Assembly: GCA_965657825.1 (NCBI GenBank)
Contig: CBFHQG010000004.1
Coordinates: 1 to 50,894 of the forward strand
Origin: M55B157 sp965657825
Lineage (GTDB): Bacteria; Actinomycetota; Actinomycetes; S36-B12
Length of the DNA stretch: 50,894 bases
Reading direction: 5' to 3'
Shown here: in pieces, positions 8,210-17,036 of the stretch
Layout: each line of letters begins with the position of its first letter
How positions within the stretch are numbered: the stretch's first letter is position 1
Program-made: the position numbers and the translations under genes
Notes under the pieces: generated by a model
What the model saw: only the letters and a program-made list of their open reading frames with translations
Database searches by the model: none
Told to the model about the DNA's origin: nothing

Positions 8210-9175
8210 TCACGGTCGTCGAGGGAACTGGCCGAAGTCGGGGGTGCGGCGCTGGGCGTAGGCGTCTCGGCCTTCCTGTGCCTCCTCCGACATGTAGAAC
8301 AGCAAGGTCGCATCCCCGGCAAGTTGCTGGACCCCGGCGAGCCCGTCATCAGCCGCGTTGTGCGAGGCCTTGAGCATGCGCAGGGCGAGGGGCGACAGGC
8401 TCAGCATCCGCTTGGCCCAGCGCACCGTCTCCTTCTCCAGGTCCGGAAGCGGAACCGCCGCGTTGGCCAAGCCCCAGTCATAGGCCTGCTCGGCACCGTA
8501 CTGCTCGCACATCATCCACACCTCGCGCGAGCGCTTCTGCCCGATCGTGCGGGCCAGCAACCCCGAGCCGTAGCCGCCGTCGAAGGAACCGACCTTGGGG
8601 CCGGTCTGCCCGAACCGAGCGTTGTGCGCGGCGATGGTCAGATCGCACACCACGTGCAGCACATGACCGCCACCGATCGCATAGCCGGCCACCATCGCCA
8701 CAACCGGTTTCGGTGTGCGCCGGATCTGAATCTGCAGGTCGAGCACATTCAGCCGACCGATGCCCTTGCGCGCCACATCGTCATCACCGATATAGCCGTC
8801 ATCCCCGCGGATCATCTGATCGCCGCCTGAGCAGAATGCCCAGTCACCCTGTCCGGTGAGGATGATCACACCGATCCGGTCATCGTCACGCGCCCGGTTC
8901 ATCGCATCAGACAACTCGAACAATGTCTGGGGTCGGAATGCGTTGCGCTTATGCGGTCGGTTGATCGTCAGTTTCGCGATACCGGCGGCGTCACCGGTGG
9001 AGACCTCGTAGCGGATATCGGTGTAGTCACCCTCGCTACTCCATTCGCATCCGGGCACGATGCTGGAGTAGGCCGGATCGGTGAAGGCAGGGCTGCTCTC
9101 CTCGACGACCGGGGGCAGGGGGTATCGCGTACGCGAATCGAAGGGCTGACCGGCGGTCGGTGACTCGTTCGTCAT
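8210..9175 (-). CDS. menB: 1,4-Dihydroxy-2-naphthoyl-CoA synthase
   Basis: MenB cyclises o-succinylbenzoyl-CoA. This crotonase-fold protein of 321 residues has the oxyanion-hole segments AFCSGGDQMIRGDDGY and AMVAGYAIGGGHVLHVVCDLTIAA, plus the MenB-specific GPKVGSFDGGYGSGLLAR with its conserved Asp, which separates it from ordinary enoyl-CoA hydratases. The N-terminal extension to about residue 55 is longer than in enterobacteria but normal for actinobacteria. ATG 9175 was chosen at MTNESPTAGQ. A TANNNT (TAGGTT, minus, around 9234-9239) about 60 nt upstream could be its -10. It diverges from menE by 85 bp. Confidence 0.95.
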   Translation of the reverse strand: MTNESPTAGQPFDSRTRYPLPPVVEESSPAFTDPAYSSIVPGCEWSSEGDYTDIRYEVSTGDAAGIAKLTINRPHKRNAFRPQTLFELSDAMNRARDDDRIGVIILTGQGDWAFCSGGDQMIRGDDGYIGDDDVARKGIGRLNVLDLQIQIRRTPKPVVAMVAGYAIGGGHVLHVVCDLTIAAHNARFGQTGPKVGSFDGGYGSGLLARTIGQKRSREVWMMCEQYGAEQAYDWGLANAAVPLPDLEKETVRWAKRMLSLSPLALRMLKASHNAADDGLAGVQQLAGDATLLFYMSEEAQEGRDAYAQRRTPDFGQFPRRP

Positions 9176-9247
9176 GGGATCTGTGCGGACCTCTCGACTT
9201 CGAATGCGCCGCGGGGCGCGGCGCCTGCGGTCCAACCTAGTCAGGCC

Positions 9248-9253
9248 TACGCT
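9248..9253 (+). promoter_or_regulatory. -10 element of leaderless menE
   Basis: TACGCT, then 7 nt, then ATG 9261. This supports the internal ATG rather than an upstream in-frame GTG at 9174. Confidence 0.6.
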
Positions 9254-9260
9254 CATCGGC

Positions 9261-10520
9261 ATGCCCGCACCCGTGCCACCCGGTGAGCCCGTGCCGGTCT
9301 CCCACGCCGTCGACCTGGTCGAGGTACCGCGGGGGGCCCCCGGTGTCGAGGTCGCCCGTCAGGTGATCTCATCCCTACTCGCGGCAGGGCACGAGGGGGG
9401 CCAGCGCGCCGTTGCCCTCATCGCGGATGCAGCGGTAGCCGGACCGCTACTGCACCCGGAGGAACCTCTCGAGGATCCGCGTACCGCGCTGATCCTGCTG
9501 ACCAGTGGCTCGACCGGCGACCCCAAGGGGGTGTGCTGGTCACGAGAGAACCTGCTCTCGATGTCTTCGATGTGGCGCAGTCGATACCCCGACCTGATCG
9601 ATGCCCCCCGGGTGGCTGCTCTCCCCGTGACCAGCGCCGGTGGTCTCGGTCTGGTGATCCGTGCCGTTCTCGATTCATCCCCCCTCGTCGCAGTGCCCAC
9701 GATCGGCGGGGCAGGCCGATTCGACCCCGAGGTGTTCGCCGACACCGTGCGACCCTGGGCGGATACCGGACCCGTCGTCTCACTGGTGCCCACTCAGCTT
9801 GCTGTGCTCATGCAGCACTCTGCCGGCCGTCAAGCTCTGCGCGTGATGCGCCGGGTGTTCCTCGGCGGTGCTGCCGCACCGACACGACTCCTCAGCGATG
9901 CCAGAGATCTCGGCATCGACCTTGTCACGACCTATGGGATGACCGAGACCTGCGGGGGATGCGTCCATGACGGTGCACCCCTCGACGGGGTCGATGTCAG
10001 CGTCGACTCCGGGGGTCGCATCCATCTGGCCGGCCCGATGTGCGCACTGGGCTACCGGCTCCGACCGGAGGAGACTGCCGCAGCCTTCACGGGGACATCC
10101 TTCGCGACCGGGGACGTCGGGGCCTGGGACGGCCAACTGTTGAACGTCGTGGGTCGTATCGACGACATCGTGCAGGTGCGTGGGACCAATGTCGCTCTCG
10201 GTGCCGTCGAGCGCACCATCATCGACTCGGGTCTCGCTCGCGAGGCGGTCGCCTTCGCCGTTGACGACGACGTGGATGGACACCGGATCATCGCCCTCGT
10301 CGTCCCCGATACCGAACACGGTGCGTCGGAGGAATGGGTGGCGGCCATCCGATCCGCAGTGCGTCAGCGTCTTGGCTCCCCCGCAGTCCCCGCCTCGATC
10401 CGACCCGTGTCGGTGCTGCCGTATCTCCCAGGTGGCAAGATCGATCGCCGGTCCGCACGCAGCATGCTGGCCGGTGAAACCGATCGCGAGATCCGAAGCA
10501 TCGACGACGAAGGGATCTGA
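9261..10520 (+). CDS. menE: o-Succinylbenzoate-CoA ligase
   Basis: MenE activates o-succinylbenzoate with ATP and CoA. The 419-residue protein is a short ANL-family adenylating enzyme with the P-loop LLTSGSTGDPKGVCWS, the TTYGMTETCGG signature, hinge region GRIDDIVQVRGTNV and the catalytic lysine in LPGGKIDRRSAR. The N-terminal subdomain is reduced, as in other actinobacterial MenE proteins. It is followed 8 nt later by menA on the same strand, so both are likely one transcript from a leaderless promoter, divergent from menB. Confidence 0.93.
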   Translation: MPAPVPPGEPVPVSHAVDLVEVPRGAPGVEVARQVISSLLAAGHEGGQRAVALIADAAVAGPLLHPEEPLEDPRTALILLTSGSTGDPKGVCWSRENLLSMSSMWRSRYPDLIDAPRVAALPVTSAGGLGLVIRAVLDSSPLVAVPTIGGAGRFDPEVFADTVRPWADTGPVVSLVPTQLAVLMQHSAGRQALRVMRRVFLGGAAAPTRLLSDARDLGIDLVTTYGMTETCGGCVHDGAPLDGVDVSVDSGGRIHLAGPMCALGYRLRPEETAAAFTGTSFATGDVGAWDGQLLNVVGRIDDIVQVRGTNVALGAVERTIIDSGLAREAVAFAVDDDVDGHRIIALVVPDTEHGASEEWVAAIRSAVRQRLGSPAVPASIRPVSVLPYLPGGKIDRRSARSMLAGETDREIRSIDDEGI

Positions 10521-10528
10521 CCAGAGCC

Positions 10529-11413
10529 ATGGCTACCACCGCACAGTGGATCGCCGGGGCTCGCCCGCGTACGTTGACCGCCGCCTTCGCACCCGTCGCT
10601 GTGGGCACCGGGGTGGCGGCATCAGCCGGGGCCGCGAATGCGGTCCGTGCGATCCTCGCGCTCCTCGTCGCCGTCGCGCTCCAGGTCGGAGCCAATTACG
10701 CCAACGACTACAGCGACGGGGTGCGTGGCACCGACACGACGCGCGTCGGGCCCGTTCGACTCGTCGGTCAGGAACTCGCCTCAGCCGAACGCGTGCGCAT
10801 CGCCGCGCTCGCCGCTTTCGGCCTCGCCGCTGTGTTCGGTCTGGCTCTGGTCGCACTCACCGCGCAATGGTGGCTGCTGCTGGTGGGGGCCGCATCCATC
10901 GCAGCCGGATGGTGGTACACCGGCGGGAGTCGACCGTACGGCTACCGCGGACTCGGTGAGGTATTCGTCTTCGTGTTCTTCGGAGTGGTCCCGGTGGTCG
11001 GTACCGCCTACGTGCAGATGACCGCGTGGTCGGGGACCGCTCTTGTGGCATCGCTGGGTGTGGGCGCGATCGCCTGCGCGATCCTGGTGGCCAATAACCT
11101 GCGCGACATCCCCACCGATCAGGCACACGGCAAGATCACCCTCGCCGTCCGCCTCGGGGCACCGCGCACCCGCGCGTTGTTCGTCGGGCTGGTCGTCGTG
11201 CCCTACGTCGTCGTCATGGTGCTCGCCACCGCCTACGGTCTCAGCGGAGCCTGGTGGGCGCTGCTGTCGCTACCCCTGGCCGTGCGGGTCGGCTTCGTCG
11301 TGCTCGATGGGGTGACCGGCCGAGACCTCGTCCCGGTGCTCTCCCTCACCGGATTGCTCGGTGGTGCCTACGGCCTGCTGCTGGGCATCGGCCTGGGCAT
11401 CTCGCCCGGCTGA
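10529..11413 (+). CDS. menA: 1,4-Dihydroxy-2-naphthoate polyprenyltransferase
   Basis: MenA attaches the isoprenoid tail to DHNA in the membrane. The 294-residue UbiA-family protein has eight or nine hydrophobic helices and both Asp-rich motifs that bind prenyl diphosphate and Mg: NYANDYSDGVRGTD (residues about 53-66) and NNLRDIPTDQAHGKIT (about 190-205). The N-terminal WIAGARPRTLTAAFAPV is typical of MenA. It is coupled to menE, and its last 144 bp overlap the 3' end of the convergent DUF4229 gene. Confidence 0.95.
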   Translation: MATTAQWIAGARPRTLTAAFAPVAVGTGVAASAGAANAVRAILALLVAVALQVGANYANDYSDGVRGTDTTRVGPVRLVGQELASAERVRIAALAAFGLAAVFGLALVALTAQWWLLLVGAASIAAGWWYTGGSRPYGYRGLGEVFVFVFFGVVPVVGTAYVQMTAWSGTALVASLGVGAIACAILVANNLRDIPTDQAHGKITLAVRLGAPRTRALFVGLVVVPYVVVMVLATAYGLSGAWWALLSLPLAVRVGFVVLDGVTGRDLVPVLSLTGLLGGAYGLLLGIGLGISPG

Positions 11414-11716
11414 GAGAACCTCGGTCCCGCCCGCCCCTCCCTGCGGCCCGTCAACCCCGAACGTCGCGTCGACCAAGGCATCCTCGGCGAGTGCATTGCG
11501 CTGGATCCGGTCGTCTATCCGGCGAAATACCCGCCACACCGATGCGCTAGCCGCATCACGGGTCCGATCGAGTAGGAAGAACCCGATGACCCCCGACACA
11601 GCGAGGGCGACCGCGATCGCCAAGAGTCCTCGCCAGGGGGTCACGAGTTGGACTACCAGCCATACGGCCGCGAGCAGCGCCAGCCGTAATCCGGTGTAGA
11701 CCAACAGGCCGCGCAT
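11270..11716 (-). CDS. DUF4229-like two-helix membrane protein
   Basis: The N-terminal 60 residues (MRGLLVYTGLRLALLAAVWLV...LLAIAVALAVSGVIGFFLLDR) form two transmembrane helices followed by a basic amphipathic stretch, the pattern of the small actinobacterial DUF4229 proteins usually found beside menA. Function is unknown. The 148 residues exceed the usual size: the tail from about residue 95 (AGRDAQADAQQQAVG...) is low-complexity, polar, and encoded opposite the last 48 codons of menA, so it looks like a run-on after loss of the original stop. TACCGT lies 6 nt before ATG 11716, suggesting a leaderless message. Confidence 0.75.
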   Translation of the reverse strand: MRGLLVYTGLRLALLAAVWLVVQLVTPWRGLLAIAVALAVSGVIGFFLLDRTRDAASASVWRVFRRIDDRIQRNALAEDALVDATFGVDGPQGGAGGTEVLSAGRDAQADAQQQAVGTTEQSGEGEHRDEVSAGHPIEHDEADPHGQG

Positions 11717-11722
11717 TACTCC

Positions 11723-11728
11723 ACGGTA
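11723..11728 (-). promoter_or_regulatory. -10 element of the DUF4229-like gene
   Basis: TACCGT on the minus strand, 6 nt before ATG 11716. A GGAG also lies there but only 2 nt from the start codon, too close to serve as a Shine-Dalgarno. Confidence 0.5.
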
Positions 11729-11846
11729 GGCGAACGGATGTCACTTATCCCGGTCGGGGTTAGTCTAGGGAGAGGCCTGCAGGAAGCGGGCCAGCTCGAC
11801 TGGGCCACAGTCGGGCGGAGAAGACGATCGGGAGGTGTCGGCGCGA

Positions 11847-12173
11847 ATGCTGCGAGTCGCAGGAGTCCTGTTGGGCCTGGCGCTGTACATCTGGTTCATC
11901 GTCGATGTCGTCCGTACGCCGAGGCTCGACGTACGGACGCTGCCGAAGTTCGTGTGGCTGCTCCTGGTGGTGCTTATTCCGCTGCTCGGCGGCCTGCTGT
12001 GGCTGTTCGCCGGTCGGCCGCGACCGCAGCGCCCTCGCTTCGGACGCCGCCGCGCCCGTGGGCCTGTCGCCCCCGATGATGACCCGACGTTCCTGCGCAA
12101 GATCGACCAGGACGCCTGGAGTGAGCGCATGCGTCGTCGTCGTGACGGCGGCGCCGATCCCGCCTCCCCGTAA
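11847..12173 (+). CDS. Small membrane protein with PLDc_N-type N-terminus
   Basis: The 108 residues begin with two transmembrane helices (MLRVAGVLLGLALYIWFIVDVV and LPKFVWLLLVVLIPLLGGLLWLFAG) separated by a short loop. This is the phospholipase D N-terminal (PLDc_N) hairpin found as a stand-alone membrane protein in actinobacteria. A basic Arg-rich stretch and an acidic tail with FLRKIDQDAWSERMRRRR follow. ATG 11847 has GGAGG 11 nt upstream; an in-frame GTG at 11835 would overlap that site. Function is unknown; such genes are usual neighbours of menA and the cytochrome c maturation genes. Confidence 0.8.
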   Translation: MLRVAGVLLGLALYIWFIVDVVRTPRLDVRTLPKFVWLLLVVLIPLLGGLLWLFAGRPRPQRPRFGRRRARGPVAPDDDPTFLRKIDQDAWSERMRRRRDGGADPASP

Positions 12174-12215
12174 GCAGGTTTCTTCGCACTGTCGATGCGC
12201 GCGGCAGGAGCCGGG

Positions 12216-13199
12216 CTACACCCCCGCGTATGAGTGCAGGCTGTTGACGAACAGATTCACCCCGAAGTAGTTGATGAGGAATGCCAGCCAGCCCAGAAGG
12301 GATACGTAGGCCGCCCGACGTCCGCGCCAACCGGCCGTGGCACGTGCATGCAGGTAACCGGCGTAGATGACCCAGGTGATGAACGCCCAGGTTTCCTTCG
12401 GATCCCATCCCCAGTAGCGACCCCAGGCGTTCTCCGCCCAGATGGCTCCCGCGATGACCGCGAAGGTCCATAGCGGGAATGCGAAGGCCAGGATCCGATA
12501 GGCCAGGGTGTCCAGGCGCTGCGCCTGCGGCAGGCGCGCGACAGCTCCTCGCACCCGACCCTTGCGTTCGGCCCGCTCGCGCCACAGGTAGAGCATCGTG
12601 ATGCCGGCTGCCACAGTAAAGGCGCCACCGCAGATCACGGCTGCACTCACGTGGATCACCAGCCACCACGACTCCAACGCGGGGACGAGTTGGGCGGCCT
12701 CGGTGTACAGCACGGTGACAGCGAGTCCCAGGGTGAGCAGGGTGGCGGCCGTGACGAATAACCCGAGCCAACGCAGATCACGTCGCAGCGACACCACGAG
12801 ATACACACCGAGGATCGCCACCGCCGACGACAGCGAGTACTCGTACATGTTGCCCCACGGCACCCGCCCAGCCCAGACTCCGCGAAGAACCGTGCCCAGG
12901 AGCAGCAGGCCGAAGGCGAGCCAGGCCAGGGACAACCCGATATTGCCGGCCCTCCTGCCCCGAGGATCAGGCGCGGCAGTCGACGTTCCCGCACCGGGTG
13001 TCGGCATGCCGTGGTCGTCGGCACTCACAGGGGCACCCACCGTGACGGGAGACCGCTCAGCGGATCGGACACCGGCGGGGATGCCGCGAGTGCCGCGTGC
13101 GGAGAACGATGCGGCGAACGCGATCATCGACAGGGTCAGCACCACCATCGAGGCGTAGACGAGCGCATTGCTCCACTCCGCCAGGTCCGTCGAACTCAC
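12216..13199 (-). CDS. ccsB: Cytochrome c maturation protein CcsB/ResC (haem transport and ligation)
   Basis: This System II component works with ResB to move haem across the membrane and attach it to apocytochromes. The 327 residues contain about eight hydrophobic segments and the tryptophan-rich haem-handling (WWD) signature WGRYWGWDPKETWAFITW at about 259-276. Conserved histidines flank it (LVIHVSAAV earlier, LHSYAGV at the end). A variable hydrophilic loop (about 37-80) follows the first helix. It is the last gene of the resA-ccdA-resB-ccsB operon, 73 nt after resB. Confidence 0.95.
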   Translation of the reverse strand: MSSTDLAEWSNALVYASMVVLTLSMIAFAASFSARGTRGIPAGVRSAERSPVTVGAPVSADDHGMPTPGAGTSTAAPDPRGRRAGNIGLSLAWLAFGLLLLGTVLRGVWAGRVPWGNMYEYSLSSAVAILGVYLVVSLRRDLRWLGLFVTAATLLTLGLAVTVLYTEAAQLVPALESWWLVIHVSAAVICGGAFTVAAGITMLYLWRERAERKGRVRGAVARLPQAQRLDTLAYRILAFAFPLWTFAVIAGAIWAENAWGRYWGWDPKETWAFITWVIYAGYLHARATAGWRGRRAAYVSLLGWLAFLINYFGVNLFVNSLHSYAGV

Positions 13200-13272
13200 G
13201 ACCGTCCTCCTGATCCGCTCCCGAGCACCCCGTCACTGTCGGTGACCCGCATCAACTCCAGGCTGCTGCTCA

Positions 13273-14856
13273 TCATCGGAGATCCTCTCCCGAAACAGGC
13301 TCCCCTGCAGCAGCCGCGACCTGCTCGACCTCCGTGGCCAGATCGGCCTCATCGGTGCGCGCGAGTCCTGCGACCTCCACGGTAGTCCCCTGGCCTTCGG
13401 GGTAGGTGCGGACCCACACTCGGCGGCGCTTGATGAACAGGGACATCATCAGGCCCACGAGCGCCACGGCTGAGGCGATCAGCGCCGGCTCCTTGCCAGG
13501 ATCGTGCGCGATCTGGAAGGACGCCCACCGCTGCAGGCCCGCGAAGGTCATCGAGCCGATCCCATCGGGAAGCTCCCAGGTCTGGCCCGGGCGCAGCGCC
13601 TCGAGACCGACCTGGCTCATGGTGTCGGTCACCAATCGGTAGATGCTCTGCGGTGCTCCGTTATCGAGACCGAGATCACCGACCCAGGCCGAGGCGAAGA
13701 TCGCTGGATCATCGGGGCCCGGGAAGGACGAGAAAGGCCCTCGGATGTCATCGACGGCCGCGGTGGGAAGGAACAGCATCTGAAAGCCCATCTGCGGTAC
13801 CGCATCGGGTACCTTCACCACCCCCACCGATGTCTGGTTGCCGTCCTGCGGCAACACCACGACGGCGTCGTCGAACACCAGCCGCCCTTCGGCGTCGCGC
13901 ACCTGGATACGTGGCGCATAACCGTGGCCGACGAGAAAGATCTTGGCGCCGTCGAACGCGATGGGCTCGTTGACCCGGATCACCTCGGAGACCTCAGGCG
14001 CACCCGGCTCGGCGCGAGCGGTCACCTCAGCCTCGAATAGTCGAGGTGCCCCGCGCTGAGCCTCCGATCGTTCGAAGTCGACGCGGAACTCCTCGAGGGT
14101 GAAGGAGAACGGCGGCAGGCCATCGGGGGACGCCAGTCGACCACCGCCCCACGCGTCGTACTGGGTCAAGGTGTTGGAGAAGCCGGTCCCTTCGCGCACG
14201 ATGACGTTGCCGCGCCACCCCAGCACAGCCCCGTATGCAATGGCGATGAGCAGGGCGATCAGTGCGGCGTGGAAGAGCAGGTTGCCGGTCTCGCGCGCGT
14301 AGCCTTTCTCGGCCGCAACCCAGGCGCCACTGTCGTCTTGCCCGCGCGCTACCCGCCAGCGTCGATGCCGCAGGTCGCTCTCGACGCGATCGAGGATCTG
14401 ATCCGAGGCGGAGTCGCTCGCCGTCCACGTGCGGAACTCCGACAGTCGCGACAGACGACGCGGTGCGCGCGGTGGTGCGGTCCGTAGCGCACGCAGGTGG
14501 GTGCCCGTGCGCGGCAGGACGCAGCCGATGACCGAGATGAAAAGCAGCAGGTAGATGGCGGCGAACCAGGGCGCCGCGTAGACATCGAAGAAACCCAGGC
14601 GATCGAGCAGGGGTCCCCACGTCGGGGCATCTGCGATCCACTCCCGGACCAGGACCGGGTCGATCCCACGCTGGGGCAGCACCGATCCTGGGATCGCCGC
14701 AACAGCAAGGCAGAACAGCAGGATCAGCGCGGTGCGCATACTGGTCAGCTGCCGCCACGCCCACCGTGCGAGACCCAGCGCACCCAGAGGCGGCGGTGCG
14801 ACCGGGGCGGAGGTCGGCCCGGTCGCCGCAGGCTGTGTCATCGGTGGTGTGGACAT
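13273..14856 (-). CDS. resB: Cytochrome c maturation protein ResB
   Basis: ResB pairs with CcsB in the haem-export and cytochrome c synthase complex. The protein (527 residues from ATG 14856) has helices near 35-55, 90-110 and 190-210, a large extracytoplasmic domain with VREGTGFSNTLTQYDAW, and a last helix near 450 (ALIASAVALVGLMMSLFIKRRRVW). ATG 14856 follows GGAGG by 4 nt; ATG 14877 and GTG 14883 upstream in frame are alternatives. It lies between ccdA (75 nt upstream) and ccsB. Confidence 0.93.
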   Translation of the reverse strand: MSTPPMTQPAATGPTSAPVAPPPLGALGLARWAWRQLTSMRTALILLFCLAVAAIPGSVLPQRGIDPVLVREWIADAPTWGPLLDRLGFFDVYAAPWFAAIYLLLFISVIGCVLPRTGTHLRALRTAPPRAPRRLSRLSEFRTWTASDSASDQILDRVESDLRHRRWRVARGQDDSGAWVAAEKGYARETGNLLFHAALIALLIAIAYGAVLGWRGNVIVREGTGFSNTLTQYDAWGGGRLASPDGLPPFSFTLEEFRVDFERSEAQRGAPRLFEAEVTARAEPGAPEVSEVIRVNEPIAFDGAKIFLVGHGYAPRIQVRDAEGRLVFDDAVVVLPQDGNQTSVGVVKVPDAVPQMGFQMLFLPTAAVDDIRGPFSSFPGPDDPAIFASAWVGDLGLDNGAPQSIYRLVTDTMSQVGLEALRPGQTWELPDGIGSMTFAGLQRWASFQIAHDPGKEPALIASAVALVGLMMSLFIKRRRVWVRTYPEGQGTTVEVAGLARTDEADLATEVEQVAAAAGEPVSGEDLR

Positions 14857-14931
14857 CTCCCCTCCAGTCTTACCCATGCTCACCGGGCCCGCTCACCACG
14901 GTCGCCACGGGGCCGGGGTTCGACAGGCGCT

Positions 14932-15702
14932 CTACAGGGCGGTTTCGAAGCCGGGCAGCCACACGCGCAACCAGATGGTGAACTCCGTCCAGGCACCGGT
15001 CACCAGCAGGATGCCGATGAGCACGAGCAGGCCCCCGCCGATACGCATGACCAGGGCATAGTGGGCCCGCACCCACTCGAGGGTCCCGGCGAGGTAGCGC
15101 AGACCCAACCCCATCGCGATGAAGGGAATGCCCAGGCCGAGGCAGTAGACGAAGGCGAGCAAGGCGCCTCGTGTCGCGCTCGCCTCGGTGAAGGCCAGGC
15201 TCTGCACCGCGGTGAGGGTCGGCCCGATACAGGGGGTCCAGCCCAGCCCGAACAGCACACCCAGCACCGGTGCGCCCCACACTCCCCACCTCGGCAGTCG
15301 GTGGATCCGCCATTCCCGCTGCAGACCGGGCCCCCATCGATCCAGGACTCCCATGAAGGCCAGACCCATCACGATCACGACCACGCCCAGCACACGGCTG
15401 ATCACGTCGGCGTACTGCAACAGGACCGCACCCAGGCCACCGAAGGCGGCACCGAAGGACACGAACACCACCGAGAAGCCCAGGACGAACAGCACGCTGC
15501 CGGCCAGCACACGGCTCTTCACCGCGACTCCCCCGCCGCCCTCGGCGATCTCGGCACCGGTCAGCCCGGTGATGTAGGACAGGTACCCGGGGGCGAGGGG
15601 GAGAACGCAGGGGCTGAGGAACGACACCAGCCCGGCGGCGAGCGCCAGTGGGATCGCAAGGAGCAGGCTGCCATCGGTGACGGTCTGCGTGATGCCGTTC
15701 AC
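14932..15702 (-). CDS. ccdA: CcdA thiol-disulfide electron carrier
   Basis: CcdA moves reducing equivalents from cytoplasmic thioredoxin to extracytoplasmic thiol proteins such as ResA, keeping apocytochrome cysteines reduced. The 256-residue protein has six transmembrane helices and the redox-active cysteines in the paired motifs SPCVLPL (Cys32) and GWTPCIGPT (Cys158), at the symmetric positions expected in the family. It follows resA by 27 nt. The C-terminal segment after 230 is short and hydrophobic; no extra domain is present. Confidence 0.95.
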   Translation of the reverse strand: MNGITQTVTDGSLLLAIPLALAAGLVSFLSPCVLPLAPGYLSYITGLTGAEIAEGGGGVAVKSRVLAGSVLFVLGFSVVFVSFGAAFGGLGAVLLQYADVISRVLGVVVIVMGLAFMGVLDRWGPGLQREWRIHRLPRWGVWGAPVLGVLFGLGWTPCIGPTLTAVQSLAFTEASATRGALLAFVYCLGLGIPFIAMGLGLRYLAGTLEWVRAHYALVMRIGGGLLVLIGILLVTGAWTEFTIWLRVWLPGFETAL

Positions 15703-15729
15703 GACGCGTGTCCCCTCACCGCGGTCGCC

Positions 15730-16302
15730 TCACCGAAGCAGCGGCTCGATGAGCCCGCGCAGGGCAGAGGCTGAGACGCGCCCCAGCGCACGTCCGGCGA
15801 CCCGACCCTGCGGATCGATGACGATGGTCGAGGGGATCGCCTGCGGCGGCAGCGTGTCAGCGAAGAGCAACTGCAACTGCCCGTCGCGATCGACGACATT
15901 CGGATAGGTGATGCCGTAGGTGTCGATGAAGGCGAGCGCCGCCGCATCGGAGTCGCGGGTGTCCAGTCCGACGAACTGCACGCCGCGGCCCTCGAACTCC
16001 TCCCAGACCTCCTGCAACTCCGGGGCCTCGGCTCGACACGGAGCACACCAGGAGGCCCAGACATTGAGGACGACCACCTCGCCCCGATAGTCCGATAGCC
16101 GCCAGATCCCACCGTCGAGGGTCGGCCCCTCGACTTCGGGCGCTGATTGGCGCACCGATTCGTCCAGCAGGACAAGGGAACCGTCACCGGCGACGAACCC
16201 CGATTCCCCCGAACCCTGCGCAGTGCCGCAGGCGGTCAGGACGACCACGAGCATCCCGGCGAGGGCAACCAGCCGGGTGGCGACGCTCCCGCGTCGCTTC
16301 AC
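15730..16302 (-). CDS. resA: ResA-like thioredoxin lipoprotein
   Basis: This TlpA/ResA-type thiol-disulfide reductase reduces the CXXCH cysteines of apocytochrome c outside the membrane. Residues 1-25 are a lipoprotein signal (basic start, hydrophobic core, lipobox LTAC with Cys25). The thioredoxin-like domain spans 50-190 with the active site Trp85-Cys86-Ala-Pro-Cys89 and the cis-Pro loop AIPSTIVIDPQG. The start ATG overlaps the stop of the histidine phosphatase gene, so both are coupled. Its partners ccdA, resB and ccsB follow in order. Confidence 0.94.
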   Translation of the reverse strand: MKRRGSVATRLVALAGMLVVVLTACGTAQGSGESGFVAGDGSLVLLDESVRQSAPEVEGPTLDGGIWRLSDYRGEVVVLNVWASWCAPCRAEAPELQEVWEEFEGRGVQFVGLDTRDSDAAALAFIDTYGITYPNVVDRDGQLQLLFADTLPPQAIPSTIVIDPQGRVAGRALGRVSASALRGLIEPLLR

Positions 16303-16940
16303 GCCCCGCGACCGGGGGAGGCATCGGCGAGCAGATCGCGGGCCGGCTCGGTGTAGGTGATCGCCGTGAGTCGATCATCGTCGAAGTGCAGGGAGGTCAA
16401 TGACGCCAGGGCACACTGTCGCTTGCGGGGATCGTGGGCGAACCGGCGCTGCTCGGCATCCAGACGAGCCACCCAGATCGGCAACTGGTGGCTGACGAGG
16501 ACGACCTCGCGACCGGGTGCCAGTTCGCGGGCCGACACGATCGCCTGCGACATGCGTGAGGCGAGTTCGGTGTACGGCTCACCCCAGGACGGCCGTAGGG
16601 GGTTCCACAGATGCCGCCACGCGGCCGGCTTGCGCAGCACACCATCACCCACGCCTACCCGCTGGCCTTCGAAGATGTTGTCGGCCTCGATCAGTCGCTC
16701 GTCTACACCCACCTCGAGGCCGTGCACCGCGGCGATCGGGGTTGCCGTCGCCTGCGCCCGCTCCAGGGGAGACGCCGTGACCACCGCGATGTCATGGGAG
16801 GTCAGCGCCTGCGCTGCCCGCACCGCCATGGCCTGGCCGCGCTCGGATAGGTGGTATCCGGGGAGGCGACCGTAGAGAACCCCCTCGGGGTTGTGCACCT
16901 CACCGTGACGCAGCAGATGGACGACCGTCGACTCACTCAC
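16299..16940 (-). CDS. Histidine phosphatase family protein
   Basis: A phosphoglycerate-mutase-like phosphatase of 213 residues. The catalytic RHGE (11-14, His12 the phosphoacceptor) is at the N-terminus, with TASPLERAQATATPIA and the second catalytic histidine in VVLVSHQLPIWV. The substrate is unknown. It heads the cytochrome c maturation operon, the same position as its orthologue in mycobacteria. GTG 16940 has TACAGT 6 nt upstream (minus, 16947-16952), so the operon is probably read from a leaderless message. Confidence 0.9.
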   Translation of the reverse strand: MSESTVVHLLRHGEVHNPEGVLYGRLPGYHLSERGQAMAVRAAQALTSHDIAVVTASPLERAQATATPIAAVHGLEVGVDERLIEADNIFEGQRVGVGDGVLRKPAAWRHLWNPLRPSWGEPYTELASRMSQAIVSARELAPGREVVLVSHQLPIWVARLDAEQRRFAHDPRKRQCALASLTSLHFDDDRLTAITYTEPARDLLADASPGRGA

Positions 16941-16946
16941 ATGTCC

Positions 16947-16952
16947 ACTGTA
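16947..16952 (-). promoter_or_regulatory. -10 element of the phosphatase-resA-ccdA-resB-ccsB operon
   Basis: TACAGT on the minus strand with 6 nt to GTG 16940. It lies in the 96-bp gap after hemD. Confidence 0.5.
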
Positions 16953-17036
16953 CGTCTACCGCTGGACGTCCACCGCGCGCGTAGGCCCTCGCGGACCTGT
17001 CCCGTGGAAGCTCCCTCGGTGTTCGCAGGGTGCAGT

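Noticed and set aside
14497..15774. A 425-codon plus-strand open frame opposite resB and ccdA
   Set aside because: It has a Gln/His/Gly/Asp-rich composition typical of the antisense of GC-rich coding DNA, and the opposite strand encodes clear ResB and CcdA motifs.
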